9,135 nt of DNA from Alcanivorax sp. (GCA_007135015.1 SLJS01000385.1:1-9135); one strand, 5' to 3'; positions 1 through 5,818 are shown, counted from the stretch's first letter. Numbers and translations are program-made. Notes: a model not told the origin generated them from the sequence alone.

Positions 1-592
1 CGGGCTGGCCGCGCACGGTGGAAATACAGGGCGCATTGACGGGTGCTTCGCCGGGCACCCGATAGGGGACCGGCTCGAGTACCTGCTCGCCGCGCAGGTG
101 GCGGCAGACCTCCAGCAGGCTGGCGGCGGTGCATACCGGCGAGCGCACCAGGGCGGCCTCTTCGGTGTTGTCCGCGGGCACGATCAGCTCACGCCCGGCG
201 CGGCCACAGGCCAGGGCGGCGGGGAGCACGCCGGTGACCGCGCGCAGCGCCCCGGACAGCGCCAGTTCTCCGAGAAACTCCGGTTCGTGGCCTTCCCGCA
301 GGCGCACCTGGCCGGTGGCCACCAGGATGCCCAGGGCAATGGGCAGATCAAAACGCCCGCCGTCCTTGGGCAGGTCCGCCGGCGCCAGGTTGACGGTGAT
401 GCGCCGCTGGGGGAACTCGAAGTTGGAGTTGATGATCGCCGAGCGCACCCGGTCGCGGCTTTCGCGCACCGCCGCCTCCGGCAGCCCCACAATGGAGAAG
501 GCGGGCAGGCCGCCGGAGAGGTGGGTCTCCACGCGTACCGGGGGCGCGGTGACGCCCAGGCAGGCCCGGGTATGAAGGGTGGCAACCGGCAT
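1..592 (-). CDS. comM: ComM / YifB-family Mg-chelatase-like AAA+ ATPase, N-terminal part (runs off window)
   Basis: The frame opens at an ATG (590-592 on the plus strand) and stays open to the window edge, giving the first 197 residues of a protein that is about 500 residues long in this family. It starts MPVATLHTRACLGVTA and continues through LPAFSIVGLPEAAVRESRDR, INSNFEFPQRRITVNLAP and PKDGGRFDLPIALGIL. This is the ChlI-type N-terminal domain of YifB/ComM, before the Walker A motif, which would lie outside the window. The family is known as a hexameric helicase that promotes branch migration during integration of transforming DNA, and it is widespread in non-competent bacteria too. A GGGAAG purine run lies about six bases before the ATG. 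The gene follows the ankyrin gene by 82 bases on the same strand and could be the last gene of that operon or have its own promoter; I saw no convincing promoter in the gap. Confidence 0.95.
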   Translation of the reverse strand, partial: MPVATLHTRACLGVTAPPVRVETHLSGGLPAFSIVGLPEAAVRESRDRVRSAIINSNFEFPQRRITVNLAPADLPKDGGRFDLPIALGILVATGQVRLREGHEPEFLGELALSGALRAVTGVLPAALACGRAGRELIVPADNTEEAALVRSPVCTAASLLEVCRHLRGEQVLEPVPYRVPGEAPVNAPCISTVRGQP

Positions 593-674
593 GACAGCTT
601 CCCTGCGTCTGACCGGGCCAGTGTAGGCCGCCCGGAGGGCGAGCCTGTACGCCTGCGCTGTACGCAGCCGTGCG

Positions 675-2660
675 TTATTGCGGATCCGTGTTGTCGGAAA
701 TCCGCCCGCGTCGGCGGGGAAGCAGGCACAGCAGGAAAAGCGTCAGGGCCAGCAGGGCGCTGACGTACAGCTGCTGGTCACCCTGAACCAGACAGGGGTC
801 GCACCGGTAGAACAGCGAGGCACTGACGGGAACGGCCAGGGCCAGCGCGGCCAGCCCGCGCAATGTCAGCCCGGTCAGCGGCTGGTTGCGATGCAGACGC
901 AGCCCCATGAGCACCAGGTACAGGATCAGCGCCGGAGCCAGGGCCAGGGCATAGAAGGCCGCCGGGGCCTGCTCGATGCGCGGCACCGCAGCGGTGGCAT
1001 CCGGACCGTCGCGGCGGTAGCAGGCCAGGTCGCAGCCGCTGTAGTTCACCACTTCGCGTTCGGCGCCGTAGTCCAGGAGCATGTCCACCAGGGCGTCCTG
1101 ACCCGCCCGGGCAGCGAGCAGCACCGGCGTATTGCCGCCCGGGTCCCGGTATTCCGTGGAAAAGCCCTGCAGCAGCAGCCATTCCACCACGGCGGCATCC
1201 CGGCCGCCCTGTTCCAGATAGCGGGTCAGCAGTTCCGGGTGCTTCCCGGCGGGGTCGTCCAGCGCGCCGGTGAGCGCCCGCAGCATGGGCAGGCGATCGT
1301 GCACCAGGGCAAGCGGCAGCACCGAGGCGTGTTCCGTGCTCTGGATCGCCGGATCCGCGCCGGCGTCCAGCAGTTCGCGCACCAGCCAGAGCTGGTTGTG
1401 TTGTACCGCCGACTCCAGCGCGGTGCGGCCGTGGTGGTCGCGCAGGTCCGGTGGGTAGCCGGCGTCGAGCAGCAGCCGGGCCTTGTCCCGGCCGGGCGGG
1501 TCGAGATGGGAGAGAAACCGGGCCGGCGCGCCGGTCGGGGGAACCAGCGCGGTCCCGCCGGCCGGGCCGGTAAGCGTCAGGTCCGCGCCGCGCTCGAGCA
1601 GGATGCCCGCGGCGTCGGCGCTGGCCGGCACCAGCGGGGCCAGGCCGCTGGCGGGGACTTCATTGATGTCCAGGCCCAGCTCCAGCAGCCGGTCCAGCAG
1701 GGTGACGCGGTCCTGCTCGGCAAGGCGCCAGGCCAGGTCCCCGAACTCCTGTTCGGCCAGCGCCAGCGGATTGGCGCCGGCTTCCAGAAAACGCTCCAGG
1801 GTCTGTTGTCCCGCGCCGTCCCAGAGGGCTTCGGCAAGCAGGGAGGTGCCGCGCTGCTCGGGCAGTACCGCATTGGGCAGTACCCGCAGCAGGGCATCGA
1901 GCTTGCGCCAGTCACCGTCGTCGAGCACCCGTTCCAGGGTGGAAGCCCCGCCTTCCGGGGCGATCAGCGGGTCGGCGCCGGCTTCCAGGAGCATGGAGAA
2001 GGTGGCCGCATTGTCCGGTCGGCCCGCCGCTTCCCAGAGGGCGGTACGGTCACGATGGTCGACGGTGTCCACATCCGCATCCAGGGCCAGCATCAGCCCC
2101 GTCAGCCGGCCCTCCGGCTCGCCGGCGGCCAGCAGCAGCGGCGTGACGCCATTGTCGTCGGCGCGTTCCGGGTCGGCCTCGTGCTCGAGCATGGTTCGGG
2201 CGCCGCTGCGGTAGAAATCGCGGGTTCCCGCCCTGAAGCGGATGCCGGCCAGTGCCGCATGCAGCGGGGTGCGTCCGGAGGCGTCGGCCCGGTCCGGGTC
2301 GGCGCCGGCGCGGAGCAACTCCGCGGTGAGTTCCTGAGCCGCTCCCAGGGCGGGCGGGTGGCCGCAGCGAAACAGCCGGTGCAGGGGTGTGGCGTCCTGC
2401 TGGTCCTGGAGATTCGGGTCCAGCCCTTCGTCGAGCAGCAGGGGAACCCGTTCGGGGGCCTTGCAGACCGCATGGTGCAGCAGTGAGGCACCGTCGGCAT
2501 CGGTGGCATTCACGTCATCGAGATCGTCGAGACGGTTGCGCAGTTCCTCGTCGCTGATGCTGTCCAGCCAGGGGACGAGTTCCTCCATCTCCAGCGCGGC
2601 GGCCGCCGAAGCGAACAGCATCAGCAGCACCAGCAGCGGCGGAAGAAGCGTCGGTTTCAT
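675..2660 (-). CDS. Exported, membrane-anchored ankyrin-repeat protein
   Basis: This 661-residue protein starts MKPTLLPPLLVLLMLFASAA, a clear signal peptide with likely cleavage around residue 21. Residues about 50-535 are a long array of ankyrin-type units. Well-formed ones include DASGRTPLHAAL (126-137), DHRDRTALWEAAG (201-213), DHHGRTALESAV (408-419) and DPGGNTPVLLAARAG (506-520), many ending in LLEAGADP-like turns; middle units are degenerate. Three hydrophobic segments follow (about 566-588, 598-617, 629-647). Loop RLHRNQ and tail PRRRGR are basic, so the positive-inside rule places the ankyrin domain in the periplasm. Cysteine pairs C543/C547 and C620/C623 lie on the predicted periplasmic side. 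The start is chosen for the signal peptide and because its ATG overlaps the ubiK stop as ATGA, implying translational coupling; the longer upstream frame only shadows ubiK. Function and partners are unknown; ankyrin repeats usually mediate protein binding. Confidence 0.9.
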   Translation of the reverse strand: MKPTLLPPLLVLLMLFASAAAALEMEELVPWLDSISDEELRNRLDDLDDVNATDADGASLLHHAVCKAPERVPLLLDEGLDPNLQDQQDATPLHRLFRCGHPPALGAAQELTAELLRAGADPDRADASGRTPLHAALAGIRFRAGTRDFYRSGARTMLEHEADPERADDNGVTPLLLAAGEPEGRLTGLMLALDADVDTVDHRDRTALWEAAGRPDNAATFSMLLEAGADPLIAPEGGASTLERVLDDGDWRKLDALLRVLPNAVLPEQRGTSLLAEALWDGAGQQTLERFLEAGANPLALAEQEFGDLAWRLAEQDRVTLLDRLLELGLDINEVPASGLAPLVPASADAAGILLERGADLTLTGPAGGTALVPPTGAPARFLSHLDPPGRDKARLLLDAGYPPDLRDHHGRTALESAVQHNQLWLVRELLDAGADPAIQSTEHASVLPLALVHDRLPMLRALTGALDDPAGKHPELLTRYLEQGGRDAAVVEWLLLQGFSTEYRDPGGNTPVLLAARAGQDALVDMLLDYGAEREVVNYSGCDLACYRRDGPDATAAVPRIEQAPAAFYALALAPALILYLVLMGLRLHRNQPLTGLTLRGLAALALAVPVSASLFYRCDPCLVQGDQQLYVSALLALTLFLLCLLPRRRGRISDNTDPQ

Positions 2661-2908
2661 GTCTCGCCCTGATCGCGCTCCAGTTCCGCCACCTGCTGTT
2701 CCAGTGCCTCGAGCTTTTCGCGGGTGCGCTCGAGTACCTTCTGCTGGATATCGAACTCCTCGCGGCTGACAAGATCCAGCCGGCTGATGCTTTCGCGCAG
2801 CACCGTCTGCACATTGCGCTCCACTTCGGCGCGCAACTCGCCCAGGTCCGCCGGCAGGCGGCTGCTGATCTCGGCGACGATCCGGTCGATCACGGGTTGC
2901 TCGTTCAT
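2657..2908 (-). CDS. ubiK: UbiK (YqiC/BMFP family) ubiquinone-biosynthesis accessory factor
   Basis: This is an 83-residue protein beginning MNEQPVIDRIVAEISSRLPA. Its N-terminal amphipathic part (about 1-40, with LGELRAEVERNVQTVLRESI) is followed by the family core LDLVSREEFDIQQKVLERTR and a C-terminal coiled coil (about 55-80). Length and order match the YqiC/BMFP family. In enterobacteria, UbiK partners UbiJ and helps the ubiquinone-synthesising complex work; the family also shows membrane-fusogenic activity in vitro. I chose the ATG at 2908 rather than the upstream frame extension to 2971 because homologues start at M-x-x-x-x-IDxI and the extension is not protein-like. No strong ribosome-binding site is visible. 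The stop overlaps the ankyrin gene start (ATGA). The gene is divergent from glnK across a 443-base regulatory region. Confidence 0.93.
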   Translation of the reverse strand: MNEQPVIDRIVAEISSRLPADLGELRAEVERNVQTVLRESISRLDLVSREEFDIQQKVLERTREKLEALEQQVAELERDQGET

Positions 2909-2937
2909 GACTGACTCGCTGTGTTTCCGGGGCCGAC

Positions 2938-2946
2938 ATGGTAGCA
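2938..2946 (-). promoter_or_regulatory. Possible extended -10 element for ubiK
   Basis: Read on the minus strand this is TGCTACCAT, a TGn extension plus a 4/6 match to TATAAT. It would start transcription about 22 bases before the ubiK ATG. No recognisable -35 hexamer is present at the expected distance, so this is a weak call. Confidence 0.25.
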
Positions 2947-3025
2947 GATGCGCCGAGCGGGGGCGGTGCATCAGTGGTCAGTCGTCGCTACTCGGCGGTC
3001 AGCCCAGACAGCTCAGGCCAGCTCG

Positions 3026-3041
3026 TGGCACGGCAATCGCA
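3026..3041 (+). promoter_or_regulatory. Near-consensus sigma-54 (-24/-12) promoter element, distal
   Basis: The sequence TGGCACG-GCAA-TCGCA matches the sigma-54 consensus TGGCACG-N4-TTGCW at 11 of 12 defined positions. The invariant GG (3027-3028) and GC (3039-3040) are at the correct distance. The predicted start is near 3052. It precedes an intrinsic terminator at 3159-3186, so its transcript would be short unless the terminator is bypassed. A second TGGCACG at 3043-3049 lacks a -12 GC box and is probably not a promoter. Confidence 0.5.
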
Positions 3042-3056
3042 CTGGCACGGCCAAAC

Positions 3057-3084
3057 CGACCACCGACCACTGACACCCGACCAC
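3057..3084 (+). repeat. Heptamer tandem array (CGACCAC)
   Basis: Four consecutive 7-base units are present: CGACCAC (3057-3063), CGACCAC (3064-3070), a degenerate TGACACC (3071-3077) and CGACCAC (3078-3084). The complementary word TCAGTGGTC occurs at 2971-2979, forming a 9-base long-range inverted repeat with 3065-3073. Its role is unknown. Confidence 0.75.
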
Positions 3085-3117
3085 GTGGTGCACAGCACCT
3101 CTGGTGCTGTGCACCAC
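3085..3117. repeat. Perfect inverted repeat, 15-bp arms and 3-base loop
   Basis: Arm GTGGTGCACAGCACC (3085-3099), loop TCT, arm GGTGCTGTGCACCAC (3103-3117); all 15 pairs are Watson-Crick. There is no T run after it, so it is not a terminator. Its right end overlaps the first NtrC-like site (3110-3126). The inner GCACC-TCT-GGTGC resembles an NtrC dyad with the half-sites two bases too close. It could be a protein-binding operator or an RNA hairpin. Confidence 0.85.
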
Positions 3118-3143
3118 AATGGGGAGCGCCCCGTCATGGTGCG
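3110..3143 (+). promoter_or_regulatory. Two abutting NtrC-like enhancer sites
   Basis: Compared with the known NtrC consensus TGCACCA-N3-TGGTGCA, 3110-3126 reads TGCACCA-CAA-TGGGGAG (11 of 14 matches, left half perfect). Next, 3127-3143 reads CGCCCCG-TCA-TGGTGCG (10 of 14, right half strong). Their centres lie about 128 and 111 bases upstream of the start predicted from the proximal sigma-54 element, a normal enhancer distance. Placement next to glnK-amtB, a classic NtrC target, supports the call. Confidence 0.45.
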
Positions 3144-3158
3144 TTACAATGGGCGCGG

Positions 3159-3186
3159 AATTCCGGGGTTGGCCCGGAATTTTTTT
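3159..3186 (+). terminator. Intrinsic terminator upstream of glnK
   Basis: The stem AATTCCGGG (3159-3167) pairs perfectly with CCCGGAATT (3173-3181) around a GTTGG loop, followed by TTTTT (3182-3186). The T run is on the plus strand only, so it stops plus-strand transcription. No plus-strand protein gene lies upstream, so its substrate must be read-through, an sRNA or a glnK leader. Confidence 0.65.
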
Positions 3187-3219
3187 ATAACCCTCTGAAT
3201 TTGTGCGCAATTTCAAAAC

Positions 3220-3235
3220 AGGCATGGATCGTGCA
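3220..3235 (+). promoter_or_regulatory. Probable sigma-54 promoter of glnK-amtB, proximal
   Basis: AGGCATG-GATC-GTGCA keeps the invariant GG (3221-3222) and GC (3233-3234) at the exact sigma-54 spacing and matches 9 of 12 consensus positions. The predicted start is near 3246, giving a leader of about 106 nt before the glnK ATG. It lies downstream of the terminator and at enhancer distance from the NtrC-like sites, which makes it the most economical glnK promoter even though it fits the consensus less well than the distal element. Confidence 0.45.
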
Positions 3236-3248
3236 CAAGCAAGGGAAG

Positions 3249-3274
3249 CAGCAGGGGCCTCGGCTCCGGTGCTG
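3249..3274 (+). other. Predicted hairpin in the glnK 5' leader
   Basis: CAGCA (3249-3253) pairs with TGCTG (3270-3274), and GGGGC pairs with GCTCC across one G-U pair around a tight loop, with a two-base GG bulge at 3268-3269. It begins a few bases after the predicted transcription start. It does not show the conserved bases I know for the glutamine riboswitch, so I give no class. Confidence 0.35.
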
Positions 3275-3351
3275 AGTAAATGGACGGGGTGCAAGCCCTG
3301 AAATCAAGACGGATGGACCGCGCAAGCGGTGCCAGGTCACAGGAGAAAGAG

Positions 3352-3690
3352 ATGAAACTCGTCACTGCCATTATCAAGCCGTTCAAGCTTGACGACGTGC
3401 GCGAGGCGCTGTCCGAGATCGGGGTGCAGGGCATTACGGTGACCGAAGTCAAGGGCTTCGGGCGCCAGAAGGGCCACACCGAACTTTATCGGGGCGCCGA
3501 GTATGTCGTGGATTTCCTTCCCAAGGTGAAGATCGAGGTCGCCATTGCCGACGACGCGGTGGATCAGGTCATCGAATCCGTTTCGAAGGCCGCCAACACC
3601 GGCAAGATCGGCGACGGCAAGATCTTTGTCACCGAACTGCTCCAGGCCATTCGTATTCGTACCGGCGAGACCGGCGAAGACGCGGTCTGA
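3352..3690 (+). CDS. glnK: Nitrogen regulatory protein PII (GlnK)
   Basis: This is a 112-residue PII protein, the usual family length. It begins MKLVTAIIKPFKLDDVREAL. The T-loop signature YRGAEY (46-51) contains Tyr51, the uridylylation site. The B-loop signature is TGKIGDGKIFVTEL (83-96), and the C-terminal RIRTGETGEDAV carries the ATP-contacting arginines (R101, R103). PII trimers bind ATP/ADP and 2-oxoglutarate and report nitrogen status; GlnK docks on AmtB at the cytoplasmic face when nitrogen is plentiful and blocks ammonium uptake. The start at 3352 is set by AGGAG (3341-3345) six bases upstream and by family alignment; the in-frame ATG at 3280 only adds leader sequence. I name it glnK rather than glnB because amtB follows 105 bases downstream. 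Regulation is probably NtrC/sigma-54 from the elements upstream. Confidence 0.96.
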   Translation: MKLVTAIIKPFKLDDVREALSEIGVQGITVTEVKGFGRQKGHTELYRGAEYVVDFLPKVKIEVAIADDAVDQVIESVSKAANTGKIGDGKIFVTELLQAIRIRTGETGEDAV

Positions 3691-3694
3691 TCCC

Positions 3695-3729
3695 GTAACC
3701 GAAAGCAGTAACCGAAAAGTCACCGAAAA
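3695..3729 (+). repeat. Three short direct repeats between glnK and amtB
   Basis: GTAACCGAAA occurs at 3695-3704 and 3708-3717, and GTCACCGAAA at 3719-3728, with offsets of 13 and 11 bases. They lie immediately after the glnK stop. They may be slippage products or mRNA elements between the two cistrons; no known site is recognised. Confidence 0.6.
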
Positions 3730-3795
3730 AAACAGTCACGATCCATGCCTTGAAGACTGACTGCAGAAATTCGCATCCATTCGGAGGGTTGCAAC

Positions 3796-5010
3796 GTGGA
3801 AAACCAGATACTTGAAATCCAGTTCGCCATGGACACCTTTTACTTTCTGGTGTGTGGCGCACTCGTAATGTGGATGGCCGCCGGCTTTACCATGCTGGAG
3901 TCCGGTCTTGTCCGTGCCAAGAACACCACCGAGATTCTCACCAAGAACGTCTCGCTCTATGCCACCGCCTGTATCATGTACATGGTCTGCGGCTGGGCCA
4001 TCATGTATGGCGGCGATGTGTTCCTGTCCGGCATCGGCAACTACGAAGGCGCGTCGGAAGCACCCGCTTCGGACTTCTTCTTCCAGGTTGTCTTTGTGGC
4101 CACGGCCATGTCGATCATCTCCGGTGCGGTCGCCGAGCGCATGAAGCTCTGGGCGTTCCTTGCCTTCGCAGTGATCATGACCGGCTTCATCTATCCGATG
4201 TCCGGCGCCTGGACCTGGGGCGAGCAGTCCGTGTTCGGCCTCTATGACCTGGGCGAGATCGGCTTCGCCGACTTTGCCGGCTCCGGCATCGTGCACATGG
4301 CGGGCGCCGCCGCGGCACTGGCCGGCGTGCTGCTTCTCGGCTCGCGCAAGGGCAAGTACGGCAAGAACGGCGAGATCAACGCCATTCCCGGCTCCAACCT
4401 GCCGCTGGCCACCCTGGGCACCTTCATCCTCTGGATGGGCTGGTTCGGCTTCAACGGCGGCTCCGTGCTGGTACTCAGCGACATGCACAGCGCCGCGGAT
4501 GTTGCCATGGTGTTCCTCAACACCAATACCGCCGCAGCCGGTGGTGCCGTTGCCGCGCTGATTACCGCCAGGGCAATGTTCGGCAAGGCGGACCTGACCA
4601 TGCTGCTCAACGGCGCCATCGGCGGGCTGGTGACCATTACCGCCGCGCCGGATACGCCCAGCGCCCTGCAGGCCACGATCTTTGGTGGTCTCGGTGGTGT
4701 GCTGGTGGTGCTGAGCATCGTGGGGCTGGACAAGCTGCGCATCGACGATCCGGTGGGCGCGATCTCCGCGCACGGGACCTGTGGTCTGCTCGGCCTGCTT
4801 CTGGTGCCGCTGACCACGGATGCCACCTTCTTCGCCCAGATCGTGGGCGCACTGACGATCTTCGTCTGGGTGTTTGTCACCAGCCTGATCGTCTGGAGCA
4901 TCCTCAAGGCGGTGATGGGAATCCGGGTGTCCGAGGAAATGGAATACGAAGGCATGGACCTGGCCGAATGCGGCATGGAAGCCTATCCGGAATTCGTCAG
5001 CGCAAAATAA
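3796..5010 (+). CDS. amtB: Ammonium channel AmtB
   Basis: This 404-residue polytopic inner-membrane protein conducts ammonia/ammonium. The family signature DFAGSGIVHMAG (159-170) contains D159 and H167, and GAISAHGTCG contains H326; these correspond to Asp160, His168 and His318 of E. coli AmtB. F100 (QVVF) and the tryptophans W139/W141 occupy the expected vestibule region. The cytoplasmic tail EEMEYEGMDLAECGMEAYPEF matches the conserved C-terminal segment that contacts GlnK. Translation starts at GTG 3796, preceded by GGAGG (3783-3787). Unlike E. coli AmtB there is no separate N-terminal signal peptide: the chain goes straight from MENQILEIQF into the first membrane helix, a form common in other bacteria. 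It is the second gene after glnK and ends before a strong terminator, so the operon is probably bicistronic. Confidence 0.96.
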   Translation: MENQILEIQFAMDTFYFLVCGALVMWMAAGFTMLESGLVRAKNTTEILTKNVSLYATACIMYMVCGWAIMYGGDVFLSGIGNYEGASEAPASDFFFQVVFVATAMSIISGAVAERMKLWAFLAFAVIMTGFIYPMSGAWTWGEQSVFGLYDLGEIGFADFAGSGIVHMAGAAAALAGVLLLGSRKGKYGKNGEINAIPGSNLPLATLGTFILWMGWFGFNGGSVLVLSDMHSAADVAMVFLNTNTAAAGGAVAALITARAMFGKADLTMLLNGAIGGLVTITAAPDTPSALQATIFGGLGGVLVVLSIVGLDKLRIDDPVGAISAHGTCGLLGLLLVPLTTDATFFAQIVGALTIFVWVFVTSLIVWSILKAVMGIRVSEEMEYEGMDLAECGMEAYPEFVSAK

Positions 5011-5037
5011 ATCAGCTCTCTGTCCGCAGAGACTTCA

Positions 5038-5067
5038 GGGGCGCCTTCGGGCGCCCCTTTTTTGTTT
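5038..5067 (+). terminator. Intrinsic terminator of glnK-amtB
   Basis: GGGGCGCC (5038-5045) pairs perfectly with GGCGCCCC (5050-5057) around a stable TTCG tetraloop, followed by TTTTTTGTTT. It lies 28 bases after the amtB stop. The opposite strand has no T run, so it is not an efficient terminator for the convergent START gene. Confidence 0.93.
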
Positions 5068-5086
5068 CCGGTTCCCCGTGCTGGTC

Positions 5087-5818
5087 TCAGGAGGGGTTCC
5101 GGTGCGCCTCAGGGAACCGCAGATCCTCTGTCCCGGGAAGAAGAATGGGCATGTCCTCCAGGTTCGGGTCCTGGTAGCGATCCAGTTCCATGCGCGCGCT
5201 CATGTCGCGCAGCGTGGTCAGCGGGGCACGGGTGGCCACGAAGTTCGCCAGCCAGGCGGGAATCCGCCCGCCCGGATCGACGAAAGTGGTAAAGGTGATA
5301 CGCGTCCAGCCGTCTTCCAGCGGTTTCATGACGAAGGTGTTGTCCAGCGCCGGGATGCGCACGAAGCCGGGCTGTTCTTCCAGGATGTCATTGGCCGCGC
5401 GGGTGCGGATGGTCACGGCAAGGTTGTTGTCGTCCTGTTTCAGGCTGCTGCGGGTCACCACGTCCCGGTCCGACACCGGCCATATGCCCTCGATTACTAT
5501 CCGGATAATATCCGGGCCCCATTCCTCGGGATGGAACTCGGTATCGTCACACTGGAAGACCCATTCGGGGAAGTTGTCGATGTCGCCCAGGACCGCCAGC
5601 ACCACCGGAAGTGAATGAGGCACTTCCACACGTCCACGGAACGCGTCGATGGAGTTGTCTTCCACCGGCCGCCGCCAGGTTTCCACATCGATGCGTTCAT
5701 CGGCGGTGCGCATCTGTCGCCACGGTTCGTCGCTATCGGCCAGCGCCGGCAGGCTCAGCAGGGCAAGCAGTGGTAGTGCGAGTAATGCAGAAAGTGCCGT
5801 GCTGGTTCTTGAAAGCAT
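5087..5818 (-). CDS. Exported START-domain (SRPBCC fold) lipid-binding protein
   Basis: This is a 243-residue protein with a typical signal peptide ending LSLPALA-DS, cleavage predicted after residue 27. The rest matches the START/SRPBCC pattern: WRRPVEDNSIDAFRGRVEVP, then VLAVLGDIDNFPEWVFQC, WPVSDRDVVTRSS in the middle, and a C-terminal helix region WLANFVATRAPLTTLRDM. START domains hold a hydrophobic ligand in a deep cavity, so a periplasmic lipid- or sterol-like ligand is plausible; no ligand can be named. GGAG lies six bases before the ATG at 5818. On the minus strand a CATAAT box (5885-5890) could be a -10, but no -35 is visible. The gene is downstream of the SDR at 5999-6745, separated by 180 bases containing a REP doublet, so cotranscription is uncertain. 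It faces amtB convergently. Confidence 0.85.
   Translation of the reverse strand: MLSRTSTALSALLALPLLALLSLPALADSDEPWRQMRTADERIDVETWRRPVEDNSIDAFRGRVEVPHSLPVVLAVLGDIDNFPEWVFQCDDTEFHPEEWGPDIIRIVIEGIWPVSDRDVVTRSSLKQDDNNLAVTIRTRAANDILEEQPGFVRIPALDNTFVMKPLEDGWTRITFTTFVDPGGRIPAWLANFVATRAPLTTLRDMSARMELDRYQDPNLEDMPILLPGTEDLRFPEAHRNPS

Larger units (their letters stand above)
3052..3187 (+). ncRNA. Candidate nitrogen-regulated small RNA or attenuated glnK leader
   Basis: This would be the transcript of about 136 nt from the distal sigma-54 element to the intrinsic terminator. It would begin with an unstructured, C-rich heptamer array (3057-3084), followed by a 15-bp perfect hairpin (3085-3117), a small GGGG-AGCG-CCCC hairpin (3121-3132), a linker, and the terminator hairpin with a U tract. 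That architecture fits an sRNA, but nothing resembles a known RNA family. The alternative is a leader whose terminator is conditionally read through into glnK. No transcript evidence is available, and the call rests only on promoter-terminator geometry. Confidence 0.3.
2909..3351. other. Divergent ubiK / glnK intergenic regulatory region
   Basis: These 443 bases hold no protein gene that I accept. From left to right they contain the weak ubiK promoter, one half of a long-range inverted repeat (TCAGTGGTC at 2971-2979, complementary to 3065-3073), two TGGCACGGC words 17 bases apart (3026 and 3043), and a heptamer array. A perfect 33-base palindrome, NtrC-like sites, an intrinsic terminator, a second sigma-54 element and the folded glnK leader follow. 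A second hairpin, ACCGC-GCAA-GCGGT (3317-3330), lies just before the glnK ribosome-binding site. The separate elements are annotated individually. Confidence 0.8.

Noticed and set aside
593..674. Terminator or promoter between the ankyrin gene and comM
   Set aside because: Short GC stems and a repeated GCGTACAG word are present, but there is no T run and no paired -35/-10.
678..2486. 602-codon open frame on the plus strand opposite the ankyrin gene
   Set aside because: It is an antisense shadow of a GC-rich gene; it is Gln/Gly/Arg-rich with no domain, while the minus-strand frame has a clean signal peptide and ankyrin units.
2661..2939. N-terminal extension of the ankyrin gene to 2939
   Set aside because: These 93 residues overlap ubiK in another frame, are Arg/Gly-rich and would bury the signal peptide.
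3145..3150. TACAAT as a sigma-70 -10 box for glnK
   Set aside because: There is no -35 hexamer or TG extension at an acceptable distance.
3169..3188. TTGGCCCGGAAT as a sigma-54 -24 box
   Set aside because: The -12 position falls in a T run with no GC; the sequence is better explained as the right arm of the terminator.
3136..3198. 20-codon ORF (MVRYNGRGIPGLARNFFITL) with GGGGAG upstream, spanning the terminator, as an attenuator leader peptide
   Set aside because: There is no run of a regulatory amino acid, and the GGGGAG is part of a small hairpin and an NtrC-like site; coincidence is more likely, although leader-peptide attenuation is not excluded.
3236..3351. Glutamine riboswitch in the glnK leader
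   Set aside because: The conserved bases expected for that class are not present; only generic hairpins are seen.
3736..4773. 345-codon minus-strand frame opposite amtB
   Set aside because: It has a His/Gly/Glu-rich composition with no motif; amtB on the other strand is unambiguous.
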